Assembly: GCF_027942865.1 (NCBI RefSeq)
Contig: NC_134528.1
Span: 8,861,586-8,925,585, forward strand
Origin: Odontesthes bonariensis
Taxonomy: Eukaryota > Chordata > Actinopteri > Atheriniformes > Atherinopsidae
Length of the DNA: 64,000 nucleotides
Reading direction: 5' to 3'
Under the pieces are notes generated by a model that saw only the letters and a program-made list of their open reading frames with translations, was not told the DNA's origin and ran no database searches. Position 1 is the stretch's first letter; the number at the start of each line of letters is the position of its first letter. Shown in pieces: positions 24,866-35,473 of the stretch. Both the position numbers and the translations under genes were made by a program.

Positions 24866-27800
24866 GTATAGGCTGTGTGGTGACATCAGAAAGTAGCGGT
24901 TTGCTTCTGTGACAGACGGCTGACAGACGACCGCTGAACAGAATTAAAACTTTGAGGAAGAAGACACAAATAAACACATCACCTAGACATGAAAATTTGA
25001 GTGTGTGTATAGAAAGTCGCTTCACTTGGGCCCGTTATCTTGTCACAGTGTATTCTCTAGAAGTAGGAACAGCCATCATTCAAGCAACACATTCACAAAA
25101 CCTCTTTACGGCTTTTACGTTTATTCATTTATGTGTCTATTTTCCTCTGCAAGCACAGGACGTCCTCTTCTTGTATTAGCAGTTTTGCCATTTTTCTTTC
25201 TACCGTGCATAAATGCACAGTGCTGGCATTAGACTCGGACTAAATTGTGGCATGCATGGAATCACATACTAATGTATAAAATAAAAAGCAGCCTGTTCAT
25301 GCAAAAACCAGGAAGTGGCCTCAAGCCACCACAAACAAAACCTAATTCATCTGTAACACCAAACATTTAAACTTCTGTTCCATTTAGAAACTTCACTGCA
25401 TGTGCTCATTTCCTCCGAATTCTCTCATTTTAAGAGCCAGTTTGATTATTCAGTTTAAATATGTCTTTTTGAATACAAATTTCACAATACAAAAAAGAAA
25501 AAAAAGTTGTGGCCTTTTCCCCTAGTTTTGGATAAGATCTAAATATAACCTCACGGTGGCCATGGACTGACATCTCAGGATATCCTCATGAATGTGAAGA
25601 AGCAAATAAAGTCTCAAACCTTTTCTAGTGCTGACTGTGAACACCGGATCCATCTCATTGTCAGAGGCCTACAAAGGAATACAAAACAATTCATTAGAAT
25701 GATGTTTTAGCTCGAAGAAAGTCAACTTGAAATGTCTTTAATCTTATCAGTAACATTAGTTTAATAAGCAAACAGTACACACCTTGTCTCCAGCATCACT
25801 CTCAGTGTCACACTGAAAGAAGACAGAGGGGAAAAAAAACAATGATATTAATATCTATGAGAAAATGCAAATGTATATAAACTCACTGAACTACAACATG
25901 AGAACAGAAACTTACAATGTAGCCAGTCTCCAAATGGGAACCCTAGAAAGAAAAAGAATAAATGTGGTTATTGTTATCTGATCATTTACTGGGAGTCCAC
26001 TTAAAAAAGGAAATGTCTTGCTTGGTTGTGATGATTCACCCCACACCAAGTAGCAAAGGTGTGTAACTGTGAACCAGTTTTTCTTGCCGTGAACAGCAGG
26101 ATGTACGAGTCATTACCTCCACACAACAGTAAACATAGCCGTTTGATTAAGAATTATCTCAACATCAAACCTGACAAGCGTCTGTAAAAAAAAAAAATCA
26201 GCCAAAATATCAAAACCCAGCAGAGTCATTATCTATGGCTTCACCTCGATCTTCCTCCTCTTATTTTTATTCTTGTTCCAGCAGCTGCTGGAGTAGCTGT
26301 GTGGGGCTCCTTCCTCCGGCTCAGACAGCGGGCCTCCACCGTTCTCCTCTGGCCCTCGTTTCCCCTTGATCCTCCTTCCAAGCATATCAGTGCGCTGAGT
26401 GGGCTTCAGAGAACAGTCCATCTGATGAGAAGCGACAACAAGCACATTTTAAACGTCTACAAATGCCATGAACGTGTATGTCGGAGGCCACAGGTGTATT
26501 CATATTTGAATGTTGGTAAAAGTCTTGACACTTCAGCCGTTTTTGTGAAAACGTTTACATGCATTATGCCAAGTTTAACTACAGTTATAGCTGGACTACT
26601 GTCTTTATCCAAGTATACAAGAATAGGAGGGGAATCAATCTATTGACCAAAGTCCGACTCAGCTACAATAAGCGGGAATATGCCCCCTTACAGCTCGTTA
26701 GTCCTGAGCTTTTTACACTTACAGACCAAATCAATTTTGCTTGTGATAAATAAGTTCATATAACATGTTTACATATATTTCAAAAGAACAGTTTTAGTCA
26801 AACTTACACAATTATCTTTTTCTAACATGATGTAAACACGCTGATTGTTTTGCTGCAGCGCTGTATTTATTTAGTTTTATTATAAAAACTAAATTTATCA
26901 GAAATATACATTATAAAAAAAAGACTACTCAAGCCTTTATTCAAGGTCTCCAACACATTCCCATCTTCATGACCATTAATGTTCCCACCCATGAAAAGCT
27001 AGAAATTATATTACAAAAAGCAAAAGGTGTATTTTTCACCACAAAATAATTTCCTTTTTAATCTTGCTCTGATGAAGTACTGGATAGTATTAGCTCTCAA
27101 AGCACCCCGAAGTTACAACACAAAATGTTTAAAAATGTATAAATTAAAAGAAGGACGAACACATTTTTATTGAGCTGCTGTGCTGACAGACTTAAGCCCT
27201 CGGTGATGAGTTTGTGAGCAGATGCTCCTTGGCTTTAAAAGCCAAAAAATGTTTTAAAAAAAGCAATGATTTACAAATAGAAAAGTCTTCAAACCCCAAA
27301 AACAGTTACAGTGCGACACTGTGTTCTTTCAAGTTTAATTTATCTATAACTTTAACTCCATTTCCAAAGGAAAAGATAAAACTGATTTAAAGTAAAGAAA
27401 TGTAAAAACGTTACATGTTGTCATATTCTCGTTTGTGAGCTTGCCCCATTGGATGTTTCAAACCTGTAGGGAAACAGCTTAGTCAGTGCAATGGACGGAC
27501 CATTTGTCCTGGATTTTTGCTAAATAACTGCCAACTCAAAATAATTGAGTTAATACAGCTAATAAATTCAGGTAGGACATTTATAGTGAAAAATTTACCA
27601 AACTGTATACAGCAGTAAATTTCAGCTTGTCTTAGAGAGCAACCAATCGGCGATCATGAGTCACTGATTCATTTGACTGTAAAATCTCGTTGCCCAGGAG
27701 ATTAGTGGGTCAGGTTGAGTGTCCATTCCTGTGAGTGGGCAGCGTTACAACCTAACCTGTAGATTAACCTTTAATGCAGATTTACTAACATCAGAGATTA

Positions 27801-28722
27801 TTTTTCAATCTACCACACTGTAGGTTGTAGCACACATTAGCCTTAAGTAATTACATACATAATGAATTTGTGATTACGATGTGCAAAAGCTTGTGATGCA
27901 CAGTGGGAGCTCATTTCGCTCTTTAATTTCCTGCCCTGTTATGAAAGATAGACGACTGACTTGAGTTATTAAACAAAAATATTATGGAGAGAGCCCTAAT
28001 CCTTGTAAGATGATGCAAAGAGATCAGTCAAAGAGTAATGCACAGTAACTCTCCTTCTTTGATTTACTAAAAAGCTATTAAGCAGCTCATCAACACTTCC
28101 CAGAAATAGAGCATGAATAATTTAACCCATCACAGGGATGTCTTGAGATTCGCATGTCTTGAGTGGATTGTTTTCTCTGCGGCCTTTCACACCTTCGGCT
28201 GGGGAAAACAAGGCATAATTTGACTGATGAAGAGGGCAAAGGGCAAAACAGTCATCTTTGGAACTGACTGCACTTAACAGCTTATCACTTCAAATAAATA
28301 AGGAGAGAAGTGTCCCCACTGTCTGCCTGCCACACCACATCACAAGGTGATCAATCAGTGTGTTCAGTGTGATTAATGTTAGCTCGTGGTGTGTGTGTGT
28401 AAAAATGCCAAATTAAGACATTTACCTCCAGTGCTTCCAAGCTGATAAAGCTCGCAATAGCGAAGCCATCAATGATGTCTTCCTCGCAGGACACAGACTC
28501 CCTTTTCCTCCGACGTGGAGGCCTGTGTCTCCCAAAACCGGGCCGGCATTCTCTCCCACCGGGACCCAGAACACTCTTTGTGCCACAAGCCTCTCGATCG
28601 GAGCCCGAGGACAGGGATGTGGCCCGCTCTTCGGCCAGGTCCACTCTCCTCCGCCGCTCCCTGTCTCGCTGTGAACGGGATCGTCGACTCCGTCTTTCAT
28701 TGCTTCGACTCGGGCCCTCCAT
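11762..28722 (-). CDS. fbrs: Fibrosin (AUTS2 family), complete 18-exon gene
   Basis: AUTS2-family nuclear protein; AUTS2 relatives join non-canonical PRC1 complexes, and fibrosin is known from such complexes. Minus-strand exons: 28426-28722, 26245-26421, 25916-25942, 25783-25812, 25620-25668, 21389-21740, 21082-21293, 20354-20598, 20186-20230, 19496-19594, 19198-19266, 18963-19001, 18457-18528, 18192-18348, 17908-17988, 17647-17730, 13566-13785, 11762-13349. They total 3843 nt with every phase matching, giving 1280 residues. Family marks: basic N-terminus then [13 protein letters not shown] (about residue 90), [19 protein letters not shown] microexons (159-177), a His/Gln/Thr tract (about 440), [16 protein letters not shown] (548-571), [16 protein letters not shown] (about 651), [17 protein letters not shown] (about 750), and a poly-Ala run near 1090. 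Synteny with srcap favours FBRS over FBRSL1 or AUTS2. Length is nearer AUTS2 than the shorter human FBRS models I know. Confidence 0.9.
13786..17646. other. fbrs intron, nothing clear seen
   Basis: The longest AT-rich fbrs intron in the 3' half. I looked for an extra in-phase exon with family motifs and found none; the flanking exons already join in phase (CTG G|CG AGC). Confidence 0.5.
19651..20081. mobile_element. MITE-like element flanked by TTAA, in an fbrs intron
   Basis: TTAA at 19647-19650 and 20082-20085 flank a 431-bp unit. Its ends are AGCAATACTATGTAAC on the left and, read inward from the right, AGCAATACAATGTAAC: 15 of 16 bases match. TTAA duplications are typical of piggyBac and Kolobok transposons; the AG start fits Kolobok-type ends better than the CC start of piggyBac. 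No transposase frame is present. It lies between the 45-nt and 99-nt fbrs exons. Confidence 0.6.
21829..22046 (+). mobile_element. LINE reverse-transcriptase C-terminal fragment (first copy)
   Basis: The plus strand encodes [19 protein letters not shown], matching the segment just after the reverse-transcriptase domain of fish L2/Rex1-type LINEs. The piece is short, lacks the usual 3' tail, and stops where a second LINE copy starts. Confidence 0.55.
22053..23850 (+). mobile_element. L2/Rex1-type LINE 3' end, interrupted by a hAT element
   Basis: Plus-strand frames 22060-22395 and 22395-22658 encode the C-terminal half of a non-LTR reverse transcriptase ORF, including [18 protein letters not shown] and [18 protein letters not shown], ending at a stop near 22658. 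One frameshift near 22385 separates them, so this is a dead, 5'-truncated copy. After an inserted DNA transposon (22710-23692) the LINE 3' tail resumes at 23701 and finishes with GTAAAGCACTTTGAACTG and a TAAATAAATTTGATTTGAT-type tail near 23780-23845, as in CR1/L2-like elements. Confidence 0.75.
22710..23692. mobile_element. hAT-type DNA transposon, non-autonomous, with perfect 8-bp target duplication
   Basis: Ends are TAGTGATGCTCCGATC at 22710 and its exact inverse complement at 23692. Perfect 8-bp flanks ATTTAAAT (22702-22709 and 23693-23700) are the target-site duplication, and TAGNG ends plus 8-bp duplication are hAT hallmarks. Length is 983 bp. Subterminal GATCGG/CCGATC words are repeated many times, as expected of transposase-binding ends. 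Inside, near 22938, the plus strand reads [15 protein letters not shown], which looks like the start of a BED zinc finger of a ZBED-like hAT transposase, but no long frame follows. Two internal direct repeats are present: 22815-22830 with 22847-22862, and about 45 bp at 23339-23380 with 23509-23553. Confidence 0.85.
23876..24045 (+). mobile_element. Degraded LINE ORF tail
   Basis: The plus strand keeps a broken version of the LINE C-terminal phrase (SLPFHI, then AIDHF and KTHFFSL-like residues across frames). It is shorter and more decayed than the copy just upstream. Confidence 0.4.
24832..24864. repeat. (AAT)n microsatellite
   Basis: About eleven tandem AAT units in the fbrs intron between the 25620 and 21740 exons. 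Confidence 0.9.
26422..28425. other. fbrs first intron, nothing clear seen
   Basis: AT-rich intron separating the first coding exon (basic N-terminus) from the second. No repeat with clear ends and no in-phase exon were recognised. Confidence 0.5.
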
Positions 28723-29923
28723 GTTCAGACGCCACCTCCCTTTATAATTCCAATGGGACCAAAGGCACTTTATTCAAGTCCCGGTCCGGTAAAAAAGCAC
28801 CGAACCGCAAAGGAAAAAACACCACCACACAGCCCCTCACAGGGAGCCCCTGTCAAAATGGCGTTAATGGAACCAGTGGCTATTATTTACCGTCCTCTGA
28901 CAACAGTCTGTTGGCATCGGTGCCTTTCTTTCGGCGAAATTTGAGTGTCATTTCAATTAATCTGAACACGTACTTAAATCCACAAGGGAATTTTAAACAT
29001 CCAAAATAAAACACAGATGTCAGGGCATAGCTGATCGTATCTACTAGAAAGCTAATATCAGCTAGTTAGCAAGAACCGAGATCCACAGAAGTTAGTAGCA
29101 TGTAAACAAAAAAAAGACAAGTCTTGGTGTGTAACAGAGCAGGCTAAAGTGCCTATATGTGGGACCCAAAATAAAAATCACGCCAGTGTTGGTATTCCTC
29201 AAAACAACATACTAGGATTTTCTTATTTCTGCAAACGCTGACAAATATATTAGAAACACGATACGGTTAGCTAGTTAGCAAGGCCAACAACCTATTTATC
29301 TGACATTAACACAGCGGTGTCCGTCGTGGTTTTTCATATTAATGTGAACTTGATCGTGTTAATGTTGACAGCTACAATAGATCACACCTAATCCCGGCAG
29401 TAAAAAGAGCTGTCTAGCTTATTTTAGGTAGTAAGGCTACTGCTAGTTGACGTTAGGTCAGTGTTGACTTCAGCCAATTAGCTCATTCCGATAGCATGTA
29501 CAAGGCTAACGTAATATATTACATTTTATTCTGACAGCGGCCTAAAAAATATGACGATATTCTTATAAGATATCCGGAAAAACTAACGACAATGTAGCAG
29601 ATTGACAAAATAGCTAATACCCCGCAGAAAAGAGAACGAAATTTCCTCCTGTCGAAATGTTGATGGCCGATGATGATGATGGTTGAATTCGCATCACATC
29701 AAAAGAAAGACGTAACGTTAGCACTGTGGCTAGCTAGCTTTAGCAAATCCAGCTGTTAGCTAGCTAAGCCACACGCAGAAATCCCTCAAATTGTAAAGGA
29801 AGCAGGAACAACACATAATATATTTTAGAAATGCGAATCAGCCAGAGAATAATAAAACTTCGCTTCATCACACAAAGGTCTCATTTAGTTGTTCCTCTTC
29901 CATAAAAAAAAAAAAAAAAAAAA
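28723..29923. promoter_or_regulatory. Upstream region of fbrs, with GTTAGCTAGC-type motifs
   Basis: This is the sequence immediately 5' of the fbrs ATG (28720-28722, minus strand). The first 200 bp are relatively CpG-rich. Farther out are repeated motifs: GGTTAGCTAGTTAGC (near 29265-29279), TAACGTTAGC (29713-29722), GGCTAGCTAGCTTTAGC (29728-29744) and GTTAGCTAGCTAAGCC (29755-29770). The exact start site and any 5' UTR intron are not visible. Confidence 0.4.
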
Positions 29924-30046
29924 TTAAGGCCCAAATTTCAAAGCCTCGGAGTCGATTTCCAGGGTGTCGTCGACCGAGCCCCCGTCGGGCTGGGAAGCTC
30001 CTTCATGCAGCTTGTGTAATCCAATGTTTAGAAGAAGTTGGACCAT
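29924..30046 (-). CDS. Possible 40-residue microprotein upstream of fbrs
   Basis: A minus-strand frame from ATG at 30046 to TAA at 29924 encodes 40 residues starting MVQLLLNIGLHKLHEG and ending TLEIDSEALKFGP. It has a hydrophobic/amphipathic start and an acidic second half. The open frame extends eleven codons upstream of the ATG (including DRKRRQ) before a stop. I do not recognise the family. It could be an upstream ORF or small gene sharing the fbrs promoter region, a fragment of a longer spliced gene, or chance. A 20-base T run follows the stop on the same strand. Confidence 0.25.
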   Translation of the reverse strand: MVQLLLNIGLHKLHEGASQPDGGSVDDTLEIDSEALKFGP

Positions 30047-30719
30047 TTGCCGTCGTTTCCGGTCAGCGCTTTCTAAATCTCACCGAATCCAGAGAGCAAA
30101 TGTGAACAGAGAGAATCTGAACGGCTCCACTGCTGCCCCCTCATAAGTTTCCACTGAATTGGAAATTAATCGTGAAAATGAGGGAGACACAACCCTTGTC
30201 AGCCAAGCAGTGCATTGTGTGCGCCGCTCTTCTTCCTCAGTCATCGGGCTGTCTGGTTGGAGTTTTGATTGTGGGTACTGCCACCAAGTGGAAACTGTAC
30301 GTCCCGTCAAAAATGTCTGGATATTATGGTTTTTTATTAGGTTATTATAAAAACACGAGGACCAGAGGTGTAATACAAGGGATGTGTAAGAAATTTGCAT
30401 TGTTTTTTTTTTTGTCTGATTTACATTAACTGAGTAAACATGTGTTTAACCCATTGATTTCTTTCCTTGAATACGGGATACCCATGATAAATTGACACTT
30501 AACACTTATCTAAACATTTTTTTGCAGACCCGTCACACACATCTACATACATCGAACAAATAATTAGGGCACATGTTAGATTTGCTAAATAGAATGATGT
30601 TTTCTCAACATAAATGTCTTAAGTTGAGGGTTTGTTAACATACATTTATTGAGTTTAACAATCCCAAACTCAATATATTCATGTTCAGCAAAAATATCTC
30701 TATTTGGTCACACTAATAT

Positions 30720-31033
30720 GTGTCCTATTATGGCAACAGCTCTCCCATATTGTAGCAGGATGGCAGTGGGCCCTGGAAAAACTTGCCTCCAAACGCCTTT
30801 AGTACCAATCTGATCTGATGGCATCTGTGGGAAGTCGTCCCAATCCATAAAGATCCCACCCCACAACCCACTGGGCCCAAAGAATCTAGTGATAAAAAAA
30901 ACAGTGCCAGACACTCCAGGACACCTACAGATGTTCTTTGTCCATGCCCTGACTTGCCAGAACTCTCTTTGACAGCATGAGAGAGACTCACTCAACATAA
31001 TCTGAGTGGTCATAATGTTATGGCTGACTGGCG

Positions 31034-31040
<7 letters not shown>
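30720..31040. mobile_element. Diverged Tc1/mariner-like fragment
   Basis: The end near 31005-31030 reads GTGGTCATAATGTTATGGCTG, which I recognise (allowing mismatches) as the terminal repeat of a common fish Tc1-like family. The interior carries related words such as GGTGTCCTGGAGTGTCTGGC on the minus strand. Frames are broken and the other terminal repeat was not found. Confidence 0.45.

Positions 31041-31041
<1 letters not shown>

Positions 31042-31065
<24 letters not shown>
31042..31065. repeat. (TA)n microsatellite
   Basis: A TA dinucleotide run of about 24 bp abutting the Tc1-like fragment. Confidence 0.9.
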
Positions 31066-33254
31066 GTATCTGATCCTCTCAGCCGTGAAGTGATAGTCAA
31101 GCCACCAGAGATAATATGAAGAGTTGGTACTAGAAAGCCATGTGGGTCAATAACAGTAATGTAAATGTGCAGTGATCAACAACACAAATGTGAGATGAAC
31201 AATACACTTTAAAAAATGTCTATTCCAATTGAAGATAAAAATCTATATAAATAAATACTAGTGAAGTTGGATAAAGATGTTGTAGCCAGTAACTGATGGT
31301 CCAGCATGGTGCTTAACAGTAAAAAGTGAAAAGCATAATGACCACTGTGGCAAAATAGAAATAAACGTCCACACAATCACAAATTAAATAACTGGCTGAC
31401 AGTCAAAACTGGTGAATTACATGGCAACAATACCTGACATCCATCCAGAGTGTCCATAAAAGTCCAATAAAATAGTTTCCCTGTAACAGCTACATTGGAA
31501 ATAGCAAACCTTTGTGTCTGAGTGACTTGATGTGATTCATACAGTCCAGGGATAAATTCTTCTCCATTGGCATACAGTCTTAAAGTATCTTGATAAAATC
31601 CAATCCATTAGCAGTTTCTAAACTCACAATGTTTTAACATGTAGGGCTGAATGCTTTGCGATTCTGTAGTTCCATTGATTTACATTTACCATTTATCTAT
31701 ATGTCCTCTAGAACTAGGATGAGGAACAAGTTGGTCTCTCTGATTTCTCTCACACAACAATGATGTTTATGGTCATATGACAATATTTCCTAAGTAGACA
31801 CGTTTTTTTTTTTATCATGTATTTACTTAACATTTCTACTTTTTTTTCATATGCAAACTACATGTGTGTATATGCTTATAGGGGCACATTGGCATGAATG
31901 CAAGAGTTTAATCCTTGTTGAGGAAGAATGGGTAAGTTGCCATGTTATGTTCAGGTTTCTAATCTTTGTCAATATTTCCAAATGAGTACTAATTCATTTG
32001 AAATACTTTTCCTATGGTTTTTGACTGAGCTACACAGAGCTCTCACCAGAACCCCATCAGGCCCATTTGAAACACCAACTGTGACCCAGACCATCATACC
32101 GAATGGAAACAAAAAGAAAAAAATGGGGTAGTAAAAAGTAATGCGTTTCTTATTTTGACATGTCCTAGCAAGGAAGCCACAGGAGCACTGACTGATGTCA
32201 CATTCCACTTAGTAAATGTCTTTTTTTGTTGTGCAAATTGCTGCATTTTCATCATAAATGTTTTAAATCCAAGCTGTGCTTTTCCTGCCATGAAAATCAA
32301 TATACCTGCAGTGGAAAAGGTCTATGTAGGAAACAGAAAAAGACAGGGAAGATCATCTTTAGGAGAGGAGTAAATATATAACGTGTGATGTCATATGTTA
32401 TTTGTTTAGTCTAAAGAAGTGAATGGCAGTCTTGTTAAATTCAGTATTTTGCCTCGTGAGCAGTGTGTTTAAGTATGAGAGGGTATATATTGAGACTGGT
32501 AAACACTGTAGGCACTTCTCCCAACTGGTGTTAACTTAAAGCAAGAGAGTTTATTCTGCTTATATGAAAATATGTGGTTTCAATCTATTTACATTGTGTC
32601 AAAAAGGAAAAATCTTGTGATAATTTTCTGATAAAATGATATGGACTTTAAAAATTCGAGAAATCAATCGTAAAATTCTAACTCAAATGTTACTGTGAGC
32701 CACCCCTCATTTCAACACAATTGGCAGGAAAATTAGAAATAAGTGCAGTGGTTTAGTGACACTTGCAATCATAAATGAGAACACAGTATGTAAGGCAAAT
32801 ACAGAGTTTGTACACTTCAAACCAGATTGAAAGTCAGCATTTGGTATGAACAACTTAATTTTTCAAGAAAGCATGAACCAGTGGTTCCTGGAGAGGTGGG
32901 TATACTCTTAATCTGTGGGTTTCCCTGAGCAACTTATCCAGCAAAGGATAAACAATCTTTAACATAAACAATGACAAGTAAGACTATTTTTTCTATATTC
33001 AGTCATCCCTAAAATCCGTATTTACACATCGTCACCCATCTTCTGCTTGTTGACATCAGGAAACAGTACAAAATGAATGCCCTAAATCTTGTGTGTGACC
33101 CTAACCAACCCATCAAATGAAGGCAACTAGCACTACTGAAATGCAGAGAAAGACGGGTTGCGTCTGCCATTGTGGGAAAATAAGAATGGACTTTGAACGC
33201 AGTAATAAATATGGTACACATCAAAAGAGAACATTTGGGAGTGGATACACTCTA
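31066..33254. other. Intergenic, nothing clear seen
   Basis: AT-rich sequence with only short, unconvincing frames. I could not match any stretch to a gene or to a repeat with defined ends. Confidence 0.5.
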
Positions 33255-33700
33255 TGATGACTGAAAAGTAAGTGAACCCTCTTAGACAGGCTCTCTGTCA
33301 TTTCTTTAATTATTCTTCAGGAATAGTTCTCCAGGCTTCTTGAAGGACATCCCAAAGCTCTTCTTTGGATGTCGGCTGCTATTTGTTCCGTTCTCTGTCT
33401 GCTTCAATAATGCATCTCTCAGCTTCTGTGTCAGGTCTCTGCTGGATTTTTTCCTCTTTCTTAAGGACATCACTTTCAGATCCTGTTCATCTGCTGTAGA
33501 TAGTTCTTTAGGCCTGACACTTCTTCTTTTGTCCTCCACTTGTCCAGTTTCCTCAAATGTTTTAAGGACACACTGCACACCATGCTGAGATATGCCAAGT
33601 TTTCAGCTAACAGCTCTTTGGGAATCACCTTGTTGCTGCAGAAATCCTATTTTCTGTCTTTCAGACTGTGTTATCTTTGCTGTTTTTCATAGATGCAACT
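33255..33700 (-). pseudogene. Tc1-like transposase pseudogene, internally deleted
   Basis: On the minus strand the N-terminal helix-turn-helix region is readable (KLGISQHGVQCVLKTFEETG, then STADEQDLKVMSLRKRKKSS). An in-frame TGA at 33603-33605 interrupts it. The catalytic DDE core is missing; after a short junction a different frame gives SKEELWDVLQEAWRTIPEE, the typical Tc1 C-terminus, which is also stopped. It is a dead element with its middle removed. Terminal repeats were not resolved with confidence. Confidence 0.75.
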
Positions 33701-34288
33701 AAATAAATGGGAACAAATTATGCATCTTTGTGACAGGCTGCTGGTAATAAGGTGCCTAAAGATACAGTTTAAAATTAGTTCTTAGCTAAGTGTCTATTTT
33801 CATCTGAAAAAAGTCAGGTACAAGGCCTTCAGAGAGCCTGGAAAACTATTTGCTGAAGACCACCTTTAAAGATTACGAGAAAGTCTGGCGGCTTGAAAAC
33901 AAAATCAAAGAAAAGAGCTTTTGCACAGTACTTTTTTATTCCAGTTTTCAACAATTACCATGAGAAGAATAATGTCAGACCTTTCCATTCTGTCAGTGGT
34001 GCTCAGCAGCTGCAGTTGTTGGAAAATTGTGATACAAACTGGAGTAAACAGCGAAGTGGGACTAATTTCAGGGGCGGATTAACAGACATTTGAAGCTTTC
34101 GGTAGTATGTTTAGCACAGTGTACTGGTGTCACATTTATAGAGTGTGCCTGTTTGTGGTAATGAAGAGGAAAGTCTTTTTTTAAGCCCCCTCTGAAGTCT
34201 AGAAGAAATGTACATGAACATGTGCTTTTATAGGGGCCCATTTTCGGTTTCCTTGTGTATTTTGCTGGGCAAACACCCGTGGTGGTCC

Positions 34289-35473
34289 TCATGTGCCCGA
34301 CTTCCTGGAGAACAGCAGAGAGTTCAGCAGGATGCCGGTGGCGACTGAGACGTTTAGAGACTCAATGCCGGGGCACAGTTCCCTACCAGCTGGGATGGTG
34401 AGCAGGGTGTGGCACAGAGAGAGCAGCTCCCGGGACAGCCCATCCGCCTCACCTCCCATCAGCAGCAACGTTGGTTTGGTCATTTGAAAGTCTGAACACT
34501 GAATGACTGGAATATGGGACTCTCCTGCCTCTGCTCCCACTGTCCCAACCGCCTGCCAGCCCTGTGCCACCTTTAGCTTCAACATATCCTCTAGGTTTTC
34601 ATATCCATACACCCCCAGTACTTCCATTGCGCCTGAACTGGCTTTGCTGACCACTGGAGACAAAGGGCAGCTGTGGCGAAGACTGCTGATGACCCTGTCC
34701 ACACCGAGGAAATAAGCAGAGCGCAAGATGGCACCAAGATTCATTGGGTCCTGGATTCTTTCCAGGACGAGCCACAGAGGGGTGCTTGTGCCTTTTCTGT
34801 TGGATGGAAAGTCCTCACTGAGGTATCTCAGAGTACTTGCTTGCAGACAGACTCCTTGGTGTACTCCCCCAGAGGACATCTTGTCCAAATCTTTCTTGCT
34901 TACCCTACTGATTTGTAATCCTCGCCTATGGGCCTCCTCACAAACCTTTAACACGGAAGCCCTCGTTGAGGTCTCACCGTTTCTCACAAACAGTTTACAG
35001 GCCTTCCTTTTACCCTGAGTGAGAGCCAAGAGACAGGGAGCAACGCCAAAGACAATCTCATAAGTCTCTGCTTTGGAGTCCAGCATTGACTTCTGTTTCA
35101 CCTGCCTCTCCCTGTCTGCAGGGAAGTCTTCCAGACACAGTTTCCTGAGTTCAGATGATACTCTGAAGTTCTCTCCCCTCCCCTGATTCCTACTCTGCAA
35201 CAGTGGGACCTCATTTTCCAAGGCTTTAGTCTGAGCTGACCTCCCACGAACTTGGCTTCCTTCAGACACAGCAGGCTTGTCCGGAACACTGGAGGTATTT
35301 GACCGTCTGAGGCGTCTCCTTGTTGCAGGGTTGATGCTTCTGTCCTCTGGGCTCAGGGCGGCGACTGTGACATGATACGAGGCAACCTGAGAGCCCACTC
35401 TTGAAACCGTGGTCAGTTTTCTGCTCCAGGCGAGAAGAAACTTGTGCTGTTGTGCACAAATGGATACCAACAT
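34289..35473 (-). CDS. mrm1: Mitochondrial rRNA 2'-O-methyltransferase 1, single exon
   Basis: MRM1 is a SpoU-class (SPOUT) enzyme that methylates a 2'-hydroxyl in the peptidyl-transferase region of mitochondrial large-subunit rRNA, using SAM. The 394-residue frame shows the substrate-binding half (about residues 145-225) and the three SpoU motifs: LVLERIQDPMNLGAILRSA, PTLLLMGGEADGLSREL, and ESLNVSVATGILLNSL near the end. Motif 2 reads GGE where human MRM1 has GNE. I chose the ATG at 35473 (MLVSICAQQHKFLLAWSRKL) because the start is basic and lacks acidic residues, as in mitochondrial targeting peptides; an in-frame ATG at 35560 would add 29 residues. The coding region has no intron here. It lies head to head with chmp2a, about 0.9 kb away. 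Confidence 0.88.
   Translation of the reverse strand: MLVSICAQQHKFLLAWSRKLTTVSRVGSQVASYHVTVAALSPEDRSINPATRRRLRRSNTSSVPDKPAVSEGSQVRGRSAQTKALENEVPLLQSRNQGRGENFRVSSELRKLCLEDFPADRERQVKQKSMLDSKAETYEIVFGVAPCLLALTQGKRKACKLFVRNGETSTRASVLKVCEEAHRRGLQISRVSKKDLDKMSSGGVHQGVCLQASTLRYLSEDFPSNRKGTSTPLWLVLERIQDPMNLGAILRSAYFLGVDRVISSLRHSCPLSPVVSKASSGAMEVLGVYGYENLEDMLKLKVAQGWQAVGTVGAEAGESHIPVIQCSDFQMTKPTLLLMGGEADGLSRELLSLCHTLLTIPAGRELCPGIESLNVSVATGILLNSLLFSRKSGT

Noticed and set aside
11762-28722. AUTS2 or FBRSL1 as the name
   Set aside because: All three paralogues share the motifs seen; the adjacent srcap gene favours FBRS. Residual doubt is reflected in the confidence.
28515-29009. 164-residue plus-strand frame across the fbrs first exon
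   Set aside because: Antisense to a well-supported coding exon with Arg-rich codons, which readily gives open antisense frames; no motif.
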